Origin: Opitutaceae bacterium
Lineage (GTDB): Bacteria > Verrucomicrobiota > Verrucomicrobiia > Opitutales > Opitutaceae
Direction of reading: 5' to 3'
Assembly (NCBI GenBank): GCA_028284235.1
Contig: JANQSC010000067.1
Location: 1-52,998 of the forward strand
Length of the DNA: 52,998 bases
In this document: piece by piece, positions 16,447 to 25,640 of the stretch
Layout of the letters: each line of letters starts with the position of its first letter
Numbering within the stretch: position 1 is the stretch's first letter
Program-made: the position numbers and the translations under genes
The notes under the pieces: generated by a model
Databases searched by the model: none
Told to the model about the DNA's origin: nothing
Seen by the model: only the letters and a program-made list of their open reading frames with translations

Positions 16447-17316
16447 ATGAGCTCGTTTTTGTGTCGGGGTTTCGCGTTCGCGGCGGCTGCAATGGTATTC
16501 GCAGCGCAGGGTGAAACGTCGCTCGATGGAGACGAGACTGAGCGTCCGGTCTATTATTTCGTCAGCGGCAACTTGAACGCGAAGTCGGGATCCGGGCACT
16601 ACCCGATGGTCACTATGACCAAGCGGCACATTGTAGTGCAGCGAAGTTCGAAACTGAGAAAAATCAGTCGGGACGCGCCAATAATCATCCAACTGCGTCC
16701 CTTGTACACGGATACGGTCGTGGAAGCTCGCAACCTGGAAGTGGATTTCAGCTCGTCGCTGCCGGCGCGGGCCGAGGCGGAGGCGATTTCGCAGATGTTT
16801 CGCTACGAGATTGGCACGGAGCAGGAAATCGCGTTGCTGGAAAACGTGGCGAGCGGCAATGGCCGGTTTCGCCGCAACTACGATCAAATAGAAGAGTTGA
16901 AACAAGATTCGCTCGAGTTTCAGTCTAGTGTCGAAGATCTCACGCTGAACCGAACCTACGATTTGGAGGACCGATCTGATACGGTTTTCCTGTCGTTCGA
17001 GCTGTTGCCCGAGTACGACTACGAGGACGCGTACCTAGCGGTCGCGGTGAGCTGGACGCCGCGGGGGCAAAACACGGACGGAGACCGCAGGACGCGTACC
17101 CAGGTGTTTTCAAAGTACATCGGCACTTTAGAGGCGAACAAAGTTAAGGAAGTCAAAGTTCGCCATAATCTCGAACGAATCGTGCCGAAACATGCCGAAT
17201 GCGAGCTATTTCTGTTTCATGGGGAAGGGCAGGCAATTGCGACGACTTTGTCACGCGGATTGCGCGAGGTCGGTCACGAGAAGGCCGACGAGATTCGCGG
17301 ACAACTGAATCCGTAA
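16447..17316 (+). CDS. exported hypothetical protein
   Basis: Not recognised. The 289-residue product has an N-terminal signal (FAFAAAAMVFAAQG) and then a hydrophilic body. The middle (about residues 95-160) is rich in Glu, Arg and Gln and probably helical. The C-terminal half is beta-rich, with FLSFELLPEYDYEDAYLAVA and VAVSWTPRGQNTDG. No catalytic motif, repeat or lipobox was seen. It stands alone, between a terminator/promoter pair and a cluster of hairpins. Confidence 0.7.
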   Translation: MSSFLCRGFAFAAAAMVFAAQGETSLDGDETERPVYYFVSGNLNAKSGSGHYPMVTMTKRHIVVQRSSKLRKISRDAPIIIQLRPLYTDTVVEARNLEVDFSSSLPARAEAEAISQMFRYEIGTEQEIALLENVASGNGRFRRNYDQIEELKQDSLEFQSSVEDLTLNRTYDLEDRSDTVFLSFELLPEYDYEDAYLAVAVSWTPRGQNTDGDRRTRTQVFSKYIGTLEANKVKEVKVRHNLERIVPKHAECELFLFHGEGQAIATTLSRGLREVGHEKADEIRGQLNP

Positions 17317-17343
17317 TTCGGATACGCGCGAGTTTTTTTATAG

Positions 17344-17518
17344 TCGCCTTGCGGCGAAATGTTCCCGCCTAGCGGGACCACAAAGATCCCGTCCCTCGAT
17401 CGGGACGGGACAAGGATTCCTCGAAAAGAATCCCATATTGTCACCCACTAGAATAAGTTCCCAAAGAAATCCTGTTCGCGAAGCGATCTTGTTCTCGTTC
17501 CATCAGGGATGGGACGAG
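17344..17518. repeat. cluster of consecutive short hairpins
   Basis: At least five separate inverted repeats occur in 175 bases: 17344-17357 (5-bp stem), 17363-17377 (TCCCGC/GCGGGA), 17387-17410 (9-bp TCCCGTCCC/GGGACGGGA), 17414-17433 (GGATTC/GAATCC) and 17494-17518 (10-bp stem with one G-T pair). Stems differ in sequence, so this is not a direct repeat array. It resembles the cluster at 29235-29375, where TCCCGC/GCGGGA recurs. Confidence 0.6.
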
Positions 17519-17583
17519 ATTTGATCTCGAAGAGGTCACTGTTAATTATAAACTACTGCTTGGGGATGATGTAAGGGCTCGCG

Positions 17584-18846
17584 CTAGAGTCTCACAAATC
17601 TCTGTTCGCGGTACGAGGTGTTTCCAGCGTGGCAAACGGCCGCCGCTTTGACGCCTTCCGATACGGGGTCGACCGGATCGCGCCCCTCGCGAATCGCGGA
17701 GAGCCAGTCGCCTAGGTGAAGCGCGGCGCCGTCGTAGTCGGAATAGAAATCCGCCCCAACGGGACCTTCGCTGCTGATCATCGAATCGGATACCGGAGCG
17801 ATCGGCTCGCTGTTGGGGCGTTGCGGAGTCACCTCGTAGCGACCGCGGTCGAAGTAGAGCGTAGCGTCGGAGCCCATGACGCTAACCGATGCTTTGTGCA
17901 GGTTGTTGCTCCACGAACTGACGTAGTTCATTTGGAGGTCGAGCTCGGGGTACTCCATGATGCAGTTGGTGATGTCGGGAGTCTCCATAGGGCCTTTGCG
18001 TTCGTACTTTCCGCCGGACATGACCACTTGACTCGGCATCGGCAGGTCCAGCAACCAGTTGGTCACATCGAGCCAGTGGACCATCAAGTCTCCGAGCGGG
18101 CCGTTGCCGAAGTCCCAAATCCACCGCCATTGACGCATGCGAAAGGCGTCGAATTTCTGCTTGGGGGCGTTGCCGAGAAAGCGCTCCCAATTGACTTGCG
18201 ATTCGGAAATTCGGTAGTTGGGAACTTTATACGGGCCGACATTGCGGCACCATTGCATGTGTACGCGAGTGATTTTCCCCAAGTCGATCTCGCCTGTGTC
18301 GAGCTTTTGCTTGAGCACGACTAGATGCGGCATGCTCCGTTGCTGGGCGCCGACTTGGACGACTCGGCCCGTGCGTTTTTGCGCTTCGACCAGTCGCGGG
18401 CCTTCTTCGAGTTTGTGGGTGACGGGTTTTTCGACGTACACGTCCTTGCCGGCTTCGATTGCGTCAATAGTGATAGGCGTGTGCCAGTGGTCCGGCGTAG
18501 CGACGACCACGGCGTCGATGTCTTTACGATCCAGCAGCGCGCGATGGTCGCGGAATTGGGCGACATCGCGATCGCGACCACCCACTGTGGCATGGGCGGA
18601 GCGAAGAAAGTCCTCGTACACGTCGCATACGGCGACGATGTCCACGCCGGGAATTTTCTGGAGCCCTTGCACGAGCTTTCCGCGCATCCGGCCGCCGCAA
18701 CCGATCAAGCCGATGGTGAAGCGTTCGTTCTTGGCGAACCCTTGGGCGGCGCCGCGATAACCGCCGAGCGTTGTGCCGGCTATGCCGATTCCGAGGAGTT
18801 TCATCGCCTCGCGGCGCGTCATTTGGTGAGTGGGGCGAGTATTCAT
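17584..18846 (-). CDS. Tat-exported Gfo/Idh/MocA family oxidoreductase
   Basis: NAD(P)-dependent sugar or sugar-acid dehydrogenase-type protein. The 420-residue sequence begins with a twin-arginine signal (TRREAMKLLGIGIAGTTLGG), then a Rossmann domain with GLIGCGGRMRG, ATPDHWHTPITIDAIEAGK and the VEKPVTHK motif, followed by the C-terminal alpha/beta domain. Tat export fits a folded protein that carries its cofactor into the periplasm, a common pattern in PVC bacteria. The substrate cannot be inferred. It is a single-gene unit flanked by a hairpin cluster and a REPIN. Confidence 0.9.
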   Translation of the reverse strand: MNTRPTHQMTRREAMKLLGIGIAGTTLGGYRGAAQGFAKNERFTIGLIGCGGRMRGKLVQGLQKIPGVDIVAVCDVYEDFLRSAHATVGGRDRDVAQFRDHRALLDRKDIDAVVVATPDHWHTPITIDAIEAGKDVYVEKPVTHKLEEGPRLVEAQKRTGRVVQVGAQQRSMPHLVVLKQKLDTGEIDLGKITRVHMQWCRNVGPYKVPNYRISESQVNWERFLGNAPKQKFDAFRMRQWRWIWDFGNGPLGDLMVHWLDVTNWLLDLPMPSQVVMSGGKYERKGPMETPDITNCIMEYPELDLQMNYVSSWSNNLHKASVSVMGSDATLYFDRGRYEVTPQRPNSEPIAPVSDSMISSEGPVGADFYSDYDGAALHLGDWLSAIREGRDPVDPVSEGVKAAAVCHAGNTSYREQRFVRL

Positions 18847-18945
18847 GAGTGGGGTAGAGACGTGCTCGAAAACGAACTACAGATTATTCGATCGAATGCT
18901 CGATTGTCGAGATTTGAATGGGGGGTGTGGTGTACGGTTTATCTC

Positions 18946-19034
18946 AAAAGGTAGGGACCGACTGCCAGGCGGTCCGCGGAAGCATCAGACAGAAACCAGT
19001 ATTCGGACGGCCCGGCGGTCCGTCCCTACCTTTT
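18946..19034. repeat. REPIN-like paired inverted repeat (GTAGGGACGG family)
   Basis: Two arms of about 31 bases, each reading AAAAGGTAGGGAC from the outside, face each other around a spacer of about 27 bases; they differ at four positions. Each arm has GTAG at the foot of an imperfect GC-rich hairpin, as in REP sequences mobilised by RAYT-type transposases. A single arm of the same family is at 3660. Confidence 0.7.
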
Positions 19035-19056
19035 TACCGTGTGCATGGACAGTCGC

Positions 19057-19710
19057 TCAGCTCGCCCGCTGGTAGACGCTCCAAGTGTGGGAACCGAGGA
19101 AGACCATGATCGCGAGGTTGAACAGCGATTGAGTCATGATCCACAAAATCGTCGCGAGAAAAGCGAGTGTGATGAAACTGATGATACAAGTGGTTTTCAA
19201 TCGACTCGGCCCGAGGGCGTCGCGAAGAATTTGCCCGCCGTCGAGCGGAAGAACGGGGAAGAGATTAATTATGGACCAGAAGATGTTGATGGTGACCATG
19301 ACGTTGATGAAATAGGCCACGAGGGCTTGTCCATAGGTTTCCACTCCTTCTGAGGGGAACAGAAACAAACCAATCAATATGAAAACGATCGCCAACCCGA
19401 TGCTGGCTCCCGGACCCGCCGCAGTCATGATGATCTTCTGCGCGCGCGTCAATGTTCCCCCGCCAAAGCGAGCGAGTCCCCCCATGCCGTGGAGATCGAT
19501 CTGAGCGGCCCGAGCGCCAAACTTCAACCCGGTCAGCGCGTGACCCAATTCATGGATGAGAATTGAAACCAAAACAGCGGCCATGAATATCAGAACTTGG
19601 TGCCATTGCTGGGAAGTCTGAGCGCTCAACCCGCCGCCGAGGAAACCGGCCAGCAGCCAGAACATCCAGTGGATAGTCACCGGGATCTTGAATAAGGAAA
19701 ATCGAATCAT
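19057..19710 (-). CDS. site-2 protease family zinc metalloprotease (M50)
   Basis: Intramembrane metalloprotease of the M50/S2P family. From the ATG at 19710 it has 217 residues and about five or six membrane segments. The zinc motif H53-ELG-H57 lies in the second one and the third ligand motif NLFPVLPLDGGQ (D157) in a later one. This is the minimal S2P core without PDZ or CBS domains. A longer frame back to 19845 adds a basic region without family character. It is divergent from the gene at 19832. Its substrate is unknown. Confidence 0.88.
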   Translation of the reverse strand: MIRFSLFKIPVTIHWMFWLLAGFLGGGLSAQTSQQWHQVLIFMAAVLVSILIHELGHALTGLKFGARAAQIDLHGMGGLARFGGGTLTRAQKIIMTAAGPGASIGLAIVFILIGLFLFPSEGVETYGQALVAYFINVMVTINIFWSIINLFPVLPLDGGQILRDALGPSRLKTTCIISFITLAFLATILWIMTQSLFNLAIMVFLGSHTWSVYQRAS

Positions 19711-19831
19711 AGAGCGTGGTGCCGATTGGCAGCTCCGTTTGTGCGCGCCGAGCAGAGTGAAGCAAGCAATGATCAAGTGATTGACCTCAACGCCCAGGTT
19801 TCTAGCGTTAGGCTTTTCAATCTTACCCCTT

Positions 19832-20785
19832 ATGAAACGACGCAACTTTCTTAGAACCGCGGCCGCTACGGGTCTTGCCGCTCCGTTTTTATTTCAGTCC
19901 AAAGCGTTTGCCCAGTCGCGATCGCCGAAGCGCAAGATGACTCTCAACCTCGTCTGTGGAGCGATTGGGGTGAAGGCGAGTCAAACGCGGGCGATCGAGT
20001 TGGCGGCCCAGTATGGATTCGAGTCGGTAGAAGCCCACGGCGCTTATTTGTCGGGATTGTCGGGAGGAGAGATGGACGAACTCCTGGCCGATCTGAAACG
20101 AAAGCGGCTCGTCTGGGGCACATGCGGATTGCCCGTGGATTTTCGCAAGGACGAAGACACGTTTAAGGAAGACCTGAAGGCTTTGCCGAATATCGCAGCC
20201 GGTTTGGAACGCGCCGGCGTCGAGCGAGTGAGCACGTGGCTGATGCCCGCCCATAATGAGCTCACGTACAATCAAAATTTCAAACAGCACGCGAAGCGGC
20301 TCAAAAAGGTCTGCAAAATTCTCGCCGACCACGACTTGCGGTTCGGTATGGAATACGTGGGGACAACGACGTTGCTTATCTCTCGCAAATATCCCTTCGT
20401 CCACACCATGGCCGAGGTTTTGGAATTGGTGGACGCAATTGGCACGGGCAATGCGGGGATTGTGCTCGACAGCTGGCATTGGTGGCAGGCAGACGATTCG
20501 GTTGCGGATATTGAAGCGCTTCGTAACGAAGACATAGTCCTTGTGGATCTCAACGATGCCCCCAAAGGAGTGGAAAAACAGCAGCAGCTCGATGGGAAGC
20601 GCGAACTGCCGCTCGCAACTGGAGTAATCGACGTCGGTCCATTTTTGAATGCTTTGAATGCCATTGGCTACGACGGGCCGGTTAGGGCGGAGCCGTTCAA
20701 TCAGCCCTTGCGTGATCTCGATGACGACGCGGCGTGCCGAGCGACGGTCGATTCCCTCAAGAAAGCGTTCGAGCTGATTCGCTAG
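19832..20785 (+). CDS. Tat-exported TIM-barrel sugar phosphate isomerase/epimerase-like protein
   Basis: A 317-residue xylose isomerase-like TIM barrel. The ATG at 19832 gives a twin-arginine signal (KRRNFLRTAAATGLAAPFLF) ending near KAFAQS. The barrel contains ESVEAHGAYLSG, the metal-ligand type sequences FGMEYVG, IVLDSWHWWQ and LVDLNDAPKG, and a late glutamate in VRAEPFN. These positions match the AP-endonuclease-2/sugar isomerase fold. It is probably a periplasmic sugar-acid isomerase or epimerase; the substrate is unknown. Confidence 0.85.
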   Translation: MKRRNFLRTAAATGLAAPFLFQSKAFAQSRSPKRKMTLNLVCGAIGVKASQTRAIELAAQYGFESVEAHGAYLSGLSGGEMDELLADLKRKRLVWGTCGLPVDFRKDEDTFKEDLKALPNIAAGLERAGVERVSTWLMPAHNELTYNQNFKQHAKRLKKVCKILADHDLRFGMEYVGTTTLLISRKYPFVHTMAEVLELVDAIGTGNAGIVLDSWHWWQADDSVADIEALRNEDIVLVDLNDAPKGVEKQQQLDGKRELPLATGVIDVGPFLNALNAIGYDGPVRAEPFNQPLRDLDDDAACRATVDSLKKAFELIR

Positions 20786-20797
20786 TGTGATGTTTGG

Positions 20798-20865
20798 AAC
20801 CGCGAATACACGCTAATGCGCGCGAACGCGTGTCCAATTGGGAAGATTCGCGTCAATTCGCGGTT
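20798..20865. repeat. inverted repeat after the isomerase gene
   Basis: AACCGCGAAT (20798-20807) is repeated in inverse as ATTCGCGGTT (20856-20865). Further GCGAA/TTCGC complementarity lies inside, forming a long imperfect hairpin between convergent genes. It could act as a bidirectional transcription end. Confidence 0.55.
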
Positions 20866-20927
20866 TCTCGAAAACCCGCTTTTTTGAAACGCTTAGGTTT
20901 ACTGAGCCGAGTTTCTATGGCCGACCA

Positions 20928-23141
20928 CTAGAACCGAAAGGTGTACTGGAATTTTGTCGAAACTTTCGTGTCTTGAGACTGGAAGCGAAACCCGCCCATC
21001 GGGTCCTGGAGCCAGCCTTGATTGAAGACCACGAATAGATCGCGGCCTGGCGTAATCGTCCAGCGAATACGGCTTTGCAGTCCTAGATTGTCCGATCGGT
21101 TGTCGTACTGTACGAGATTGGTAAAGGAGAGGAATGGGGAAATCGAGTAGTCGATATTGGATGTGAGGATGCGGGCGATAAAATCGCCTTCGGGCAAGTG
21201 GGCGAAGGTTTGGTTGGCGGCGATAGAGAAGTTGAATTTCGGGGGGAGTTTGAAGGTGAAGGTTGCGGAAATTTGCTCGGCTGTGCCTGACCAGAAGTCG
21301 CCGTAGCTGGCGTTGACGAAGCCGACAAAGTTGCGTTTGCGGGCGGAGGCGACGGTGGTTTTCCAGCGATTGTTATGATATTCGCCTGGCTGGAGGATGA
21401 CGCCTGGCGCGATTTGGAAGGGTTCGAAGAGGCGCTCGTAGGTTCGGTCGTAGTCGAAGATGGCGTGGATGGAGTCGCCGGAATTGAAATGCCAATCCAG
21501 TGGAGTTATGTGAAGTTCGGTACTCTCGATGTGCCCGTTGTCGAGTCGATTGAACTGGGTGTAGAATATGTCGTGAAACATCTGCTGGATATCGAGGAAG
21601 TTTTTGGGGCGCGGATTGTAGCTGGCGCCGACGCGGTACATCTCGACATTGCGGCGCTGGACGAATCCGAGGGCGGGATTGAAATTTTCCTCGATAACGC
21701 GATAGACGAATTCCCCCACGTATTTGTCGTTTGGGTAATGAGCCGATAGGCCGTAGGAGCCGTCGTCGTCGGACACGCCTTCGTTGTCGCTACGCAATGC
21801 GAAAGCGTTCACCGCCAAGTTCTGGGAATTGCCCATGAAGCTGGACGTGGAAAGTCGGGCGTCGATTCCGTAGGTTTGCGACGAAGGCCCTGACGCGGCG
21901 TTGCCACTGGTGAAGATGCCGCCGATATAGGATTGCTCGAGGACATTTTGTTTGAGGCGGACTACGGCGAGCGTTTCGTCGTCTACCAAGTCTGTCGAAC
22001 CGGTCTGCACGGCAAGTAGGCCGATATCCGTATTCCCGGTTTTTCCTGTGAGCTTGGCGCCAATGTCCAATGGGACTTCTTGTCCATTCACGAGTCCGAT
22101 GCGCCGACTGAAAAACGGATAGACATCGGCTCCTGCGGAAGGGATGCCGCCTGGCGATTGTGGTCCCGTACTGGCGAACGTGAATACGCCCGCGTCCTCG
22201 AGGAAGAACGAGCGTTTTTCGGGGAAGAAGAGTGAAAACCGGTCGAGGTTGATTTGCCGCTCGTCGACTTCTGTCTCGCCGAAATCGGTGTTGAGAGTGC
22301 CCGTGAGTTTGAGACTGGGCGTGATATTGTACGAGATGTCGAGTCCGGGTTCCGCGTCGAAGCCATCGTAAGGCGAGGTATCGGAATCAAGCCAACTGGC
22401 GGCGACAAACGGGCGAACATCGAGCCCGATTCCCTGATTGAGCCCGGAGAGGCCGGTGATTCTGCCCGCTTCGGAGATTTGCAGAAAGTTCGTCTCCAGA
22501 CGAGCTCCGGTCCACCGCGCCTGCTCGAGTTTACGCACCACGTTACGCTCAATATTGAATCCCCACTCGGACGACTCGGCTGGAAAGTTCAGGCTTTTGA
22601 AGGGGATGGCGATTTCAGCGATCCAACCAAAGTCGGTTCGTTTTGTCCGGACTTCCCAGATCGCGTTCCAATCTGTATTCAGCTCCTCATTGCCGTACGC
22701 GAGGCCGTCGACGAATGCCCCGGAAGGATTGGTGGCGAAATAGAAGGCGTTGCGTTGATCCCGAAAAGTGTCGAGAATGATCTCGAGGCTGTCGTTGGAG
22801 GTGAGCGACGCGTCGCGCTCCATGTCGGTGCCGATGACTTTATCGGGTTCCGAGTCGAATGCGACGATTCCGACGTAGAGGTTGTTGGCGTCGTATAAAA
22901 GAACGACGTCCGTCCGCTCGGTTGGCGCTTCACCCGTGTCGGGCTGGCGTTGGACGAGTTCACCAATCTTGGGAGCCTGAGCCCAGATGGCCTCGTCGAG
23001 AGCGCCGTCGACAATTATGCGGTCGGTGGTTTCCGTGACGGTCACAGAACGCGTTTGCCCGGGAAGCTCGTTGGTAGCGATTGCTGCGACAAACAGAGGG
23101 ACGATGCCGAAGAGTCGACTCGGCGGGCAATGGGGTTTCAT
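20928..23141 (-). CDS. CBM9-like / DUF5916 outer-membrane protein
   Basis: A 737-residue protein with a signal peptide (LFGIVPLFVAAIATNELPG). A carbohydrate-binding-module-9-like domain covers about residues 40-220 (VDGALDEAIWAQAPKI, DSLEIILDTFRDQRNAFYF, WIAEIAIPFKSLNF). The DUF5916 beta-barrel-type region fills the rest (LFFPEKRSFFLEDAGVF, FFSRRIG, FNPALGFVQR). It ends in an aromatic residue in an alternating pattern (TKFQYTFRF), as expected for an outer-membrane barrel signal. Function is unproven; the family is often called carbohydrate-binding family 9-like and is usually found near peptidase or glycan-use genes. Confidence 0.88.
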   Translation of the reverse strand: MKPHCPPSRLFGIVPLFVAAIATNELPGQTRSVTVTETTDRIIVDGALDEAIWAQAPKIGELVQRQPDTGEAPTERTDVVLLYDANNLYVGIVAFDSEPDKVIGTDMERDASLTSNDSLEIILDTFRDQRNAFYFATNPSGAFVDGLAYGNEELNTDWNAIWEVRTKRTDFGWIAEIAIPFKSLNFPAESSEWGFNIERNVVRKLEQARWTGARLETNFLQISEAGRITGLSGLNQGIGLDVRPFVAASWLDSDTSPYDGFDAEPGLDISYNITPSLKLTGTLNTDFGETEVDERQINLDRFSLFFPEKRSFFLEDAGVFTFASTGPQSPGGIPSAGADVYPFFSRRIGLVNGQEVPLDIGAKLTGKTGNTDIGLLAVQTGSTDLVDDETLAVVRLKQNVLEQSYIGGIFTSGNAASGPSSQTYGIDARLSTSSFMGNSQNLAVNAFALRSDNEGVSDDDGSYGLSAHYPNDKYVGEFVYRVIEENFNPALGFVQRRNVEMYRVGASYNPRPKNFLDIQQMFHDIFYTQFNRLDNGHIESTELHITPLDWHFNSGDSIHAIFDYDRTYERLFEPFQIAPGVILQPGEYHNNRWKTTVASARKRNFVGFVNASYGDFWSGTAEQISATFTFKLPPKFNFSIAANQTFAHLPEGDFIARILTSNIDYSISPFLSFTNLVQYDNRSDNLGLQSRIRWTITPGRDLFVVFNQGWLQDPMGGFRFQSQDTKVSTKFQYTFRF

Positions 23142-23214
23142 AGAGGAGCTTCTACTAAAAGAGTTACGGTAGTCAGAACAGAGTTGGACTGTGGGGCGGG
23201 GAATAGACGGCCTC

Positions 23215-23979
23215 TTAGAACTTCATATCCTTGATCGCTTGAAAGGACTCTCTCCATTCGGTGACGACTTCCCGATGGATTTCAGCCGTAAAAGCCCGCT
23301 CCTCCGCGCCGGCATTGATGATCTCCGCTCCGTGGGGGTCGAACAGGACGGACTGTCCGGGATAGTTCCATTTGGGGTCGCTGCCGACTCGATTGACTCC
23401 GAGCGTGTAGCCTTGATTTTCGATGGCCCGAGCTCGGAGCAAAGTAGTCCAATGGTCGATACGGGCTTCCGGCCAGTTCGCAATGACGAGGAAGAGCTCC
23501 GCCTCCGCCTTCGTTCCGCGCCGGTAGAGTTCCGGAAAGCGCAGGTCGTAGCAGATGCTGGGGCAAACCAGGATCCCTTGCCAATCGAAGATTAGGATGT
23601 CGTCGCCCGATTCGTAGTTCTCGTCTTCGCCGGTGTAGCTGAAGCAGTGGTTTTTCTGGTAGTGGCCGACGAGTTGTCCTTTCGGATCGAATACAGAAAG
23701 TTCGTTGCTTCCTTTGCCATCTTCACTGGAAAATACGAGTCCGCCCAAGGTCCAGGCGTTGTATTCTCGGGCGACTTCTTGCAGAAACGACTCGGTTTCC
23801 GAGGGTACTGACTCCGCCACGCGATCTACATTCATGCTGAATCCGCTGGAGAACATTTCGGGAAGGACAATGAGGGCCCCGTCCTCGATTTCCACCTGCG
23901 AAAGGAGGCGGCGCACGGTCGCGAAGTTCGCTTCGCGATTTTCCCATTGAATATCGAATTGGCAGCCGACGAGTTGCAT
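23215..23979 (-). CDS. nitrilase-superfamily amidase (omega-amidase-like)
   Basis: Carbon-nitrogen hydrolase with the Glu-Lys-Cys triad visible as E41 (VLPEMF), K109 (YQKNHCF) and C143 (SICYDLRFPEL). The 254-residue length and the FSSGFSMN and CYDLRFPE motifs fit the YafV/Nit2 omega-amidase branch, which hydrolyses alpha-ketoglutaramate or alpha-ketosuccinamate. Cytoplasmic. It lies 12 bases downstream of the symporter gene at 23992 on the same strand and is likely co-transcribed with it. Confidence 0.88.
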   Translation of the reverse strand: MQLVGCQFDIQWENREANFATVRRLLSQVEIEDGALIVLPEMFSSGFSMNVDRVAESVPSETESFLQEVAREYNAWTLGGLVFSSEDGKGSNELSVFDPKGQLVGHYQKNHCFSYTGEDENYESGDDILIFDWQGILVCPSICYDLRFPELYRRGTKAEAELFLVIANWPEARIDHWTTLLRARAIENQGYTLGVNRVGSDPKWNYPGQSVLFDPHGAEIINAGAEERAFTAEIHREVVTEWRESFQAIKDMKF

Positions 23980-23991
23980 GGTGTACGGTAG

Positions 23992-25461
23992 TTATTGTGT
24001 TGAGCGAGCGTTTGGTAGCGAGCCGAGAATGAAGGTGAGGGCGACGCCGATGAGCATTGGCCATTGCCAGGCGAGATTGAGAAATCCGTTTTCCGAAAGC
24101 AGCAGCAAGGTCGCGGTGCTGGCGCTTCCGAGAAGCATGGCGAGCAGGTTCCATCGGTCGTTGCCACGACGGGTAAGGAGGCCGACGAGGAACACGCCTA
24201 GGAGTCCGCTGTAGGTCACGCCGGCGATCTTGAACGCGAGCCAGATGAACTGCCCGCCGTTTTGCAGACTCCACGCGATGGACACGAGCGCAATGGCGAC
24301 GACACCCATGAATATGCGAGCGATCCAGACCTGACGCTGAGGGTCGTCATTCCCGCGCAGGAGCGGACGGTAGAGGTCGACCACGACGGAAGAGCTCAAA
24401 GCGGCGAGAGCGCTGTCCAAGCTCGACATGGCGGCGGCGAGGACGCCGCAGAGCAGCAGTCCTTTCAGCCCGTTCGGGAGAGCCGTGGCGATGAAGTGGG
24501 GAAAGACCTTGTCCGAGTCGACCGAGGAAATGCCCTCGGCGACTTTCATGGGAAGCGTCGCGTCGGGGAACTGCTGGTGGTAGGCGAAGAGCCCCACACC
24601 GATCATGAGGAAGAGGGCGGCGGTCGGGAGCGCCAGAAATCCACTGAGAATGATGCTGCGCCGAGCGTGCGTGAGATTGCGGCACGTGAGCATGCGCTGG
24701 GTGAAATCGTGATCGGTCCCTTGCATGGCCAGCGTATTGATGAACCCGAATACGATTGCCAGGGCGATCCAGTTGCTGTCGGCCCAGAATCCGGCCTCGG
24801 GCGTCCATTGGAAAATTTCCAGACGACCGGTCTCACCGCCGACTTCCAAGATTTGCGACCAGCCGACAGCGTCGTGTAGTACCCAGATCATTACGCTGCC
24901 GGCCGTCAGAAAGATCACGGCCTGCAGGCAGTCGGTCCAGATAACCGCTTTGATGCCGCCGATTCCCGCGTAGACGAGACAAAGGACCGCGAATCCGATC
25001 AAAGTCCAGCCAAAGGGCAGTCCGAGGATGACGTGCAGTCCGGTGGAGGCGATCATGAGACGCACGGACGACGCCATGACGCGCGATAAAAGAAAGAAAC
25101 TGGCGGCAGTGTAGTGGCTGGTCCCGCCAAACCGGTCCGCCAGGTATTGGTAGATCGAAAGGCAGCGGAGCTTGTAGAAGGCGCCCAGAAACAAAAAGGC
25201 GATGGCGAATCTGGCCAGCAGGGAGCCGATGCCCATCTGCAGGTAGCCGAGATTGTCCGCGTAGCCGACGCCCGGAGTGCCGAGGAAGGTCGCGGCGCTA
25301 ATTTCCGTGGCGACGATCGACCCGAGCACGGCCAGCCAGGGGACTTGGCGGCTGCCTACGACGTAGGACTCCATCGAATCGCTCCTTTTGCCGAAGCGGA
25401 TCCCGATCGTCAAAACGGCCGCGAAATAGGTGAGAACGATGAGCGTGTCGAAGAGGGACAT
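23992..25461 (-). CDS. sodium:solute symporter
   Basis: SSS-family sodium-coupled transporter, about 489 residues from the ATG at 25461; a TTG 12 bases upstream is also in frame. It shows about 13 membrane segments and family motifs SYVVGSRQVPWLAVLGSIVA, ATEISAATFLGTPG and YAGIGGIKAVIWTD, with SSLDSALAALSSSVVVDLY in the later half. The DSALAALSS motif and TFLG are typical of sialate/sugar-type SSS members. It precedes the nitrilase gene in the same transcript. Substrate not determined. Confidence 0.9.
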   Translation of the reverse strand: MSLFDTLIVLTYFAAVLTIGIRFGKRSDSMESYVVGSRQVPWLAVLGSIVATEISAATFLGTPGVGYADNLGYLQMGIGSLLARFAIAFLFLGAFYKLRCLSIYQYLADRFGGTSHYTAASFFLLSRVMASSVRLMIASTGLHVILGLPFGWTLIGFAVLCLVYAGIGGIKAVIWTDCLQAVIFLTAGSVMIWVLHDAVGWSQILEVGGETGRLEIFQWTPEAGFWADSNWIALAIVFGFINTLAMQGTDHDFTQRMLTCRNLTHARRSIILSGFLALPTAALFLMIGVGLFAYHQQFPDATLPMKVAEGISSVDSDKVFPHFIATALPNGLKGLLLCGVLAAAMSSLDSALAALSSSVVVDLYRPLLRGNDDPQRQVWIARIFMGVVAIALVSIAWSLQNGGQFIWLAFKIAGVTYSGLLGVFLVGLLTRRGNDRWNLLAMLLGSASTATLLLLSENGFLNLAWQWPMLIGVALTFILGSLPNARSTQ

Positions 25462-25640
25462 GGAGGAGTCCAACGGGAAGGCGATGCCTAAAAACTTGCC
25501 AATCGCGGGGGAGAGACAAGCTATCTTGCAGAAAATTCTAAGAGAATTCGCGAGTCGCGACTGATTTTACGATTTCTTATTGTCCGCTCCGGGGTATTTC
25601 CGGTAACTCTATTACATTACCCCTAACTGGTGTGGATCGA

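Noticed and set aside
17344-17518. Possible CRISPR array.
   Set aside because: The repeated structures differ in sequence and spacing, there is no constant repeat, and no cas gene is near.
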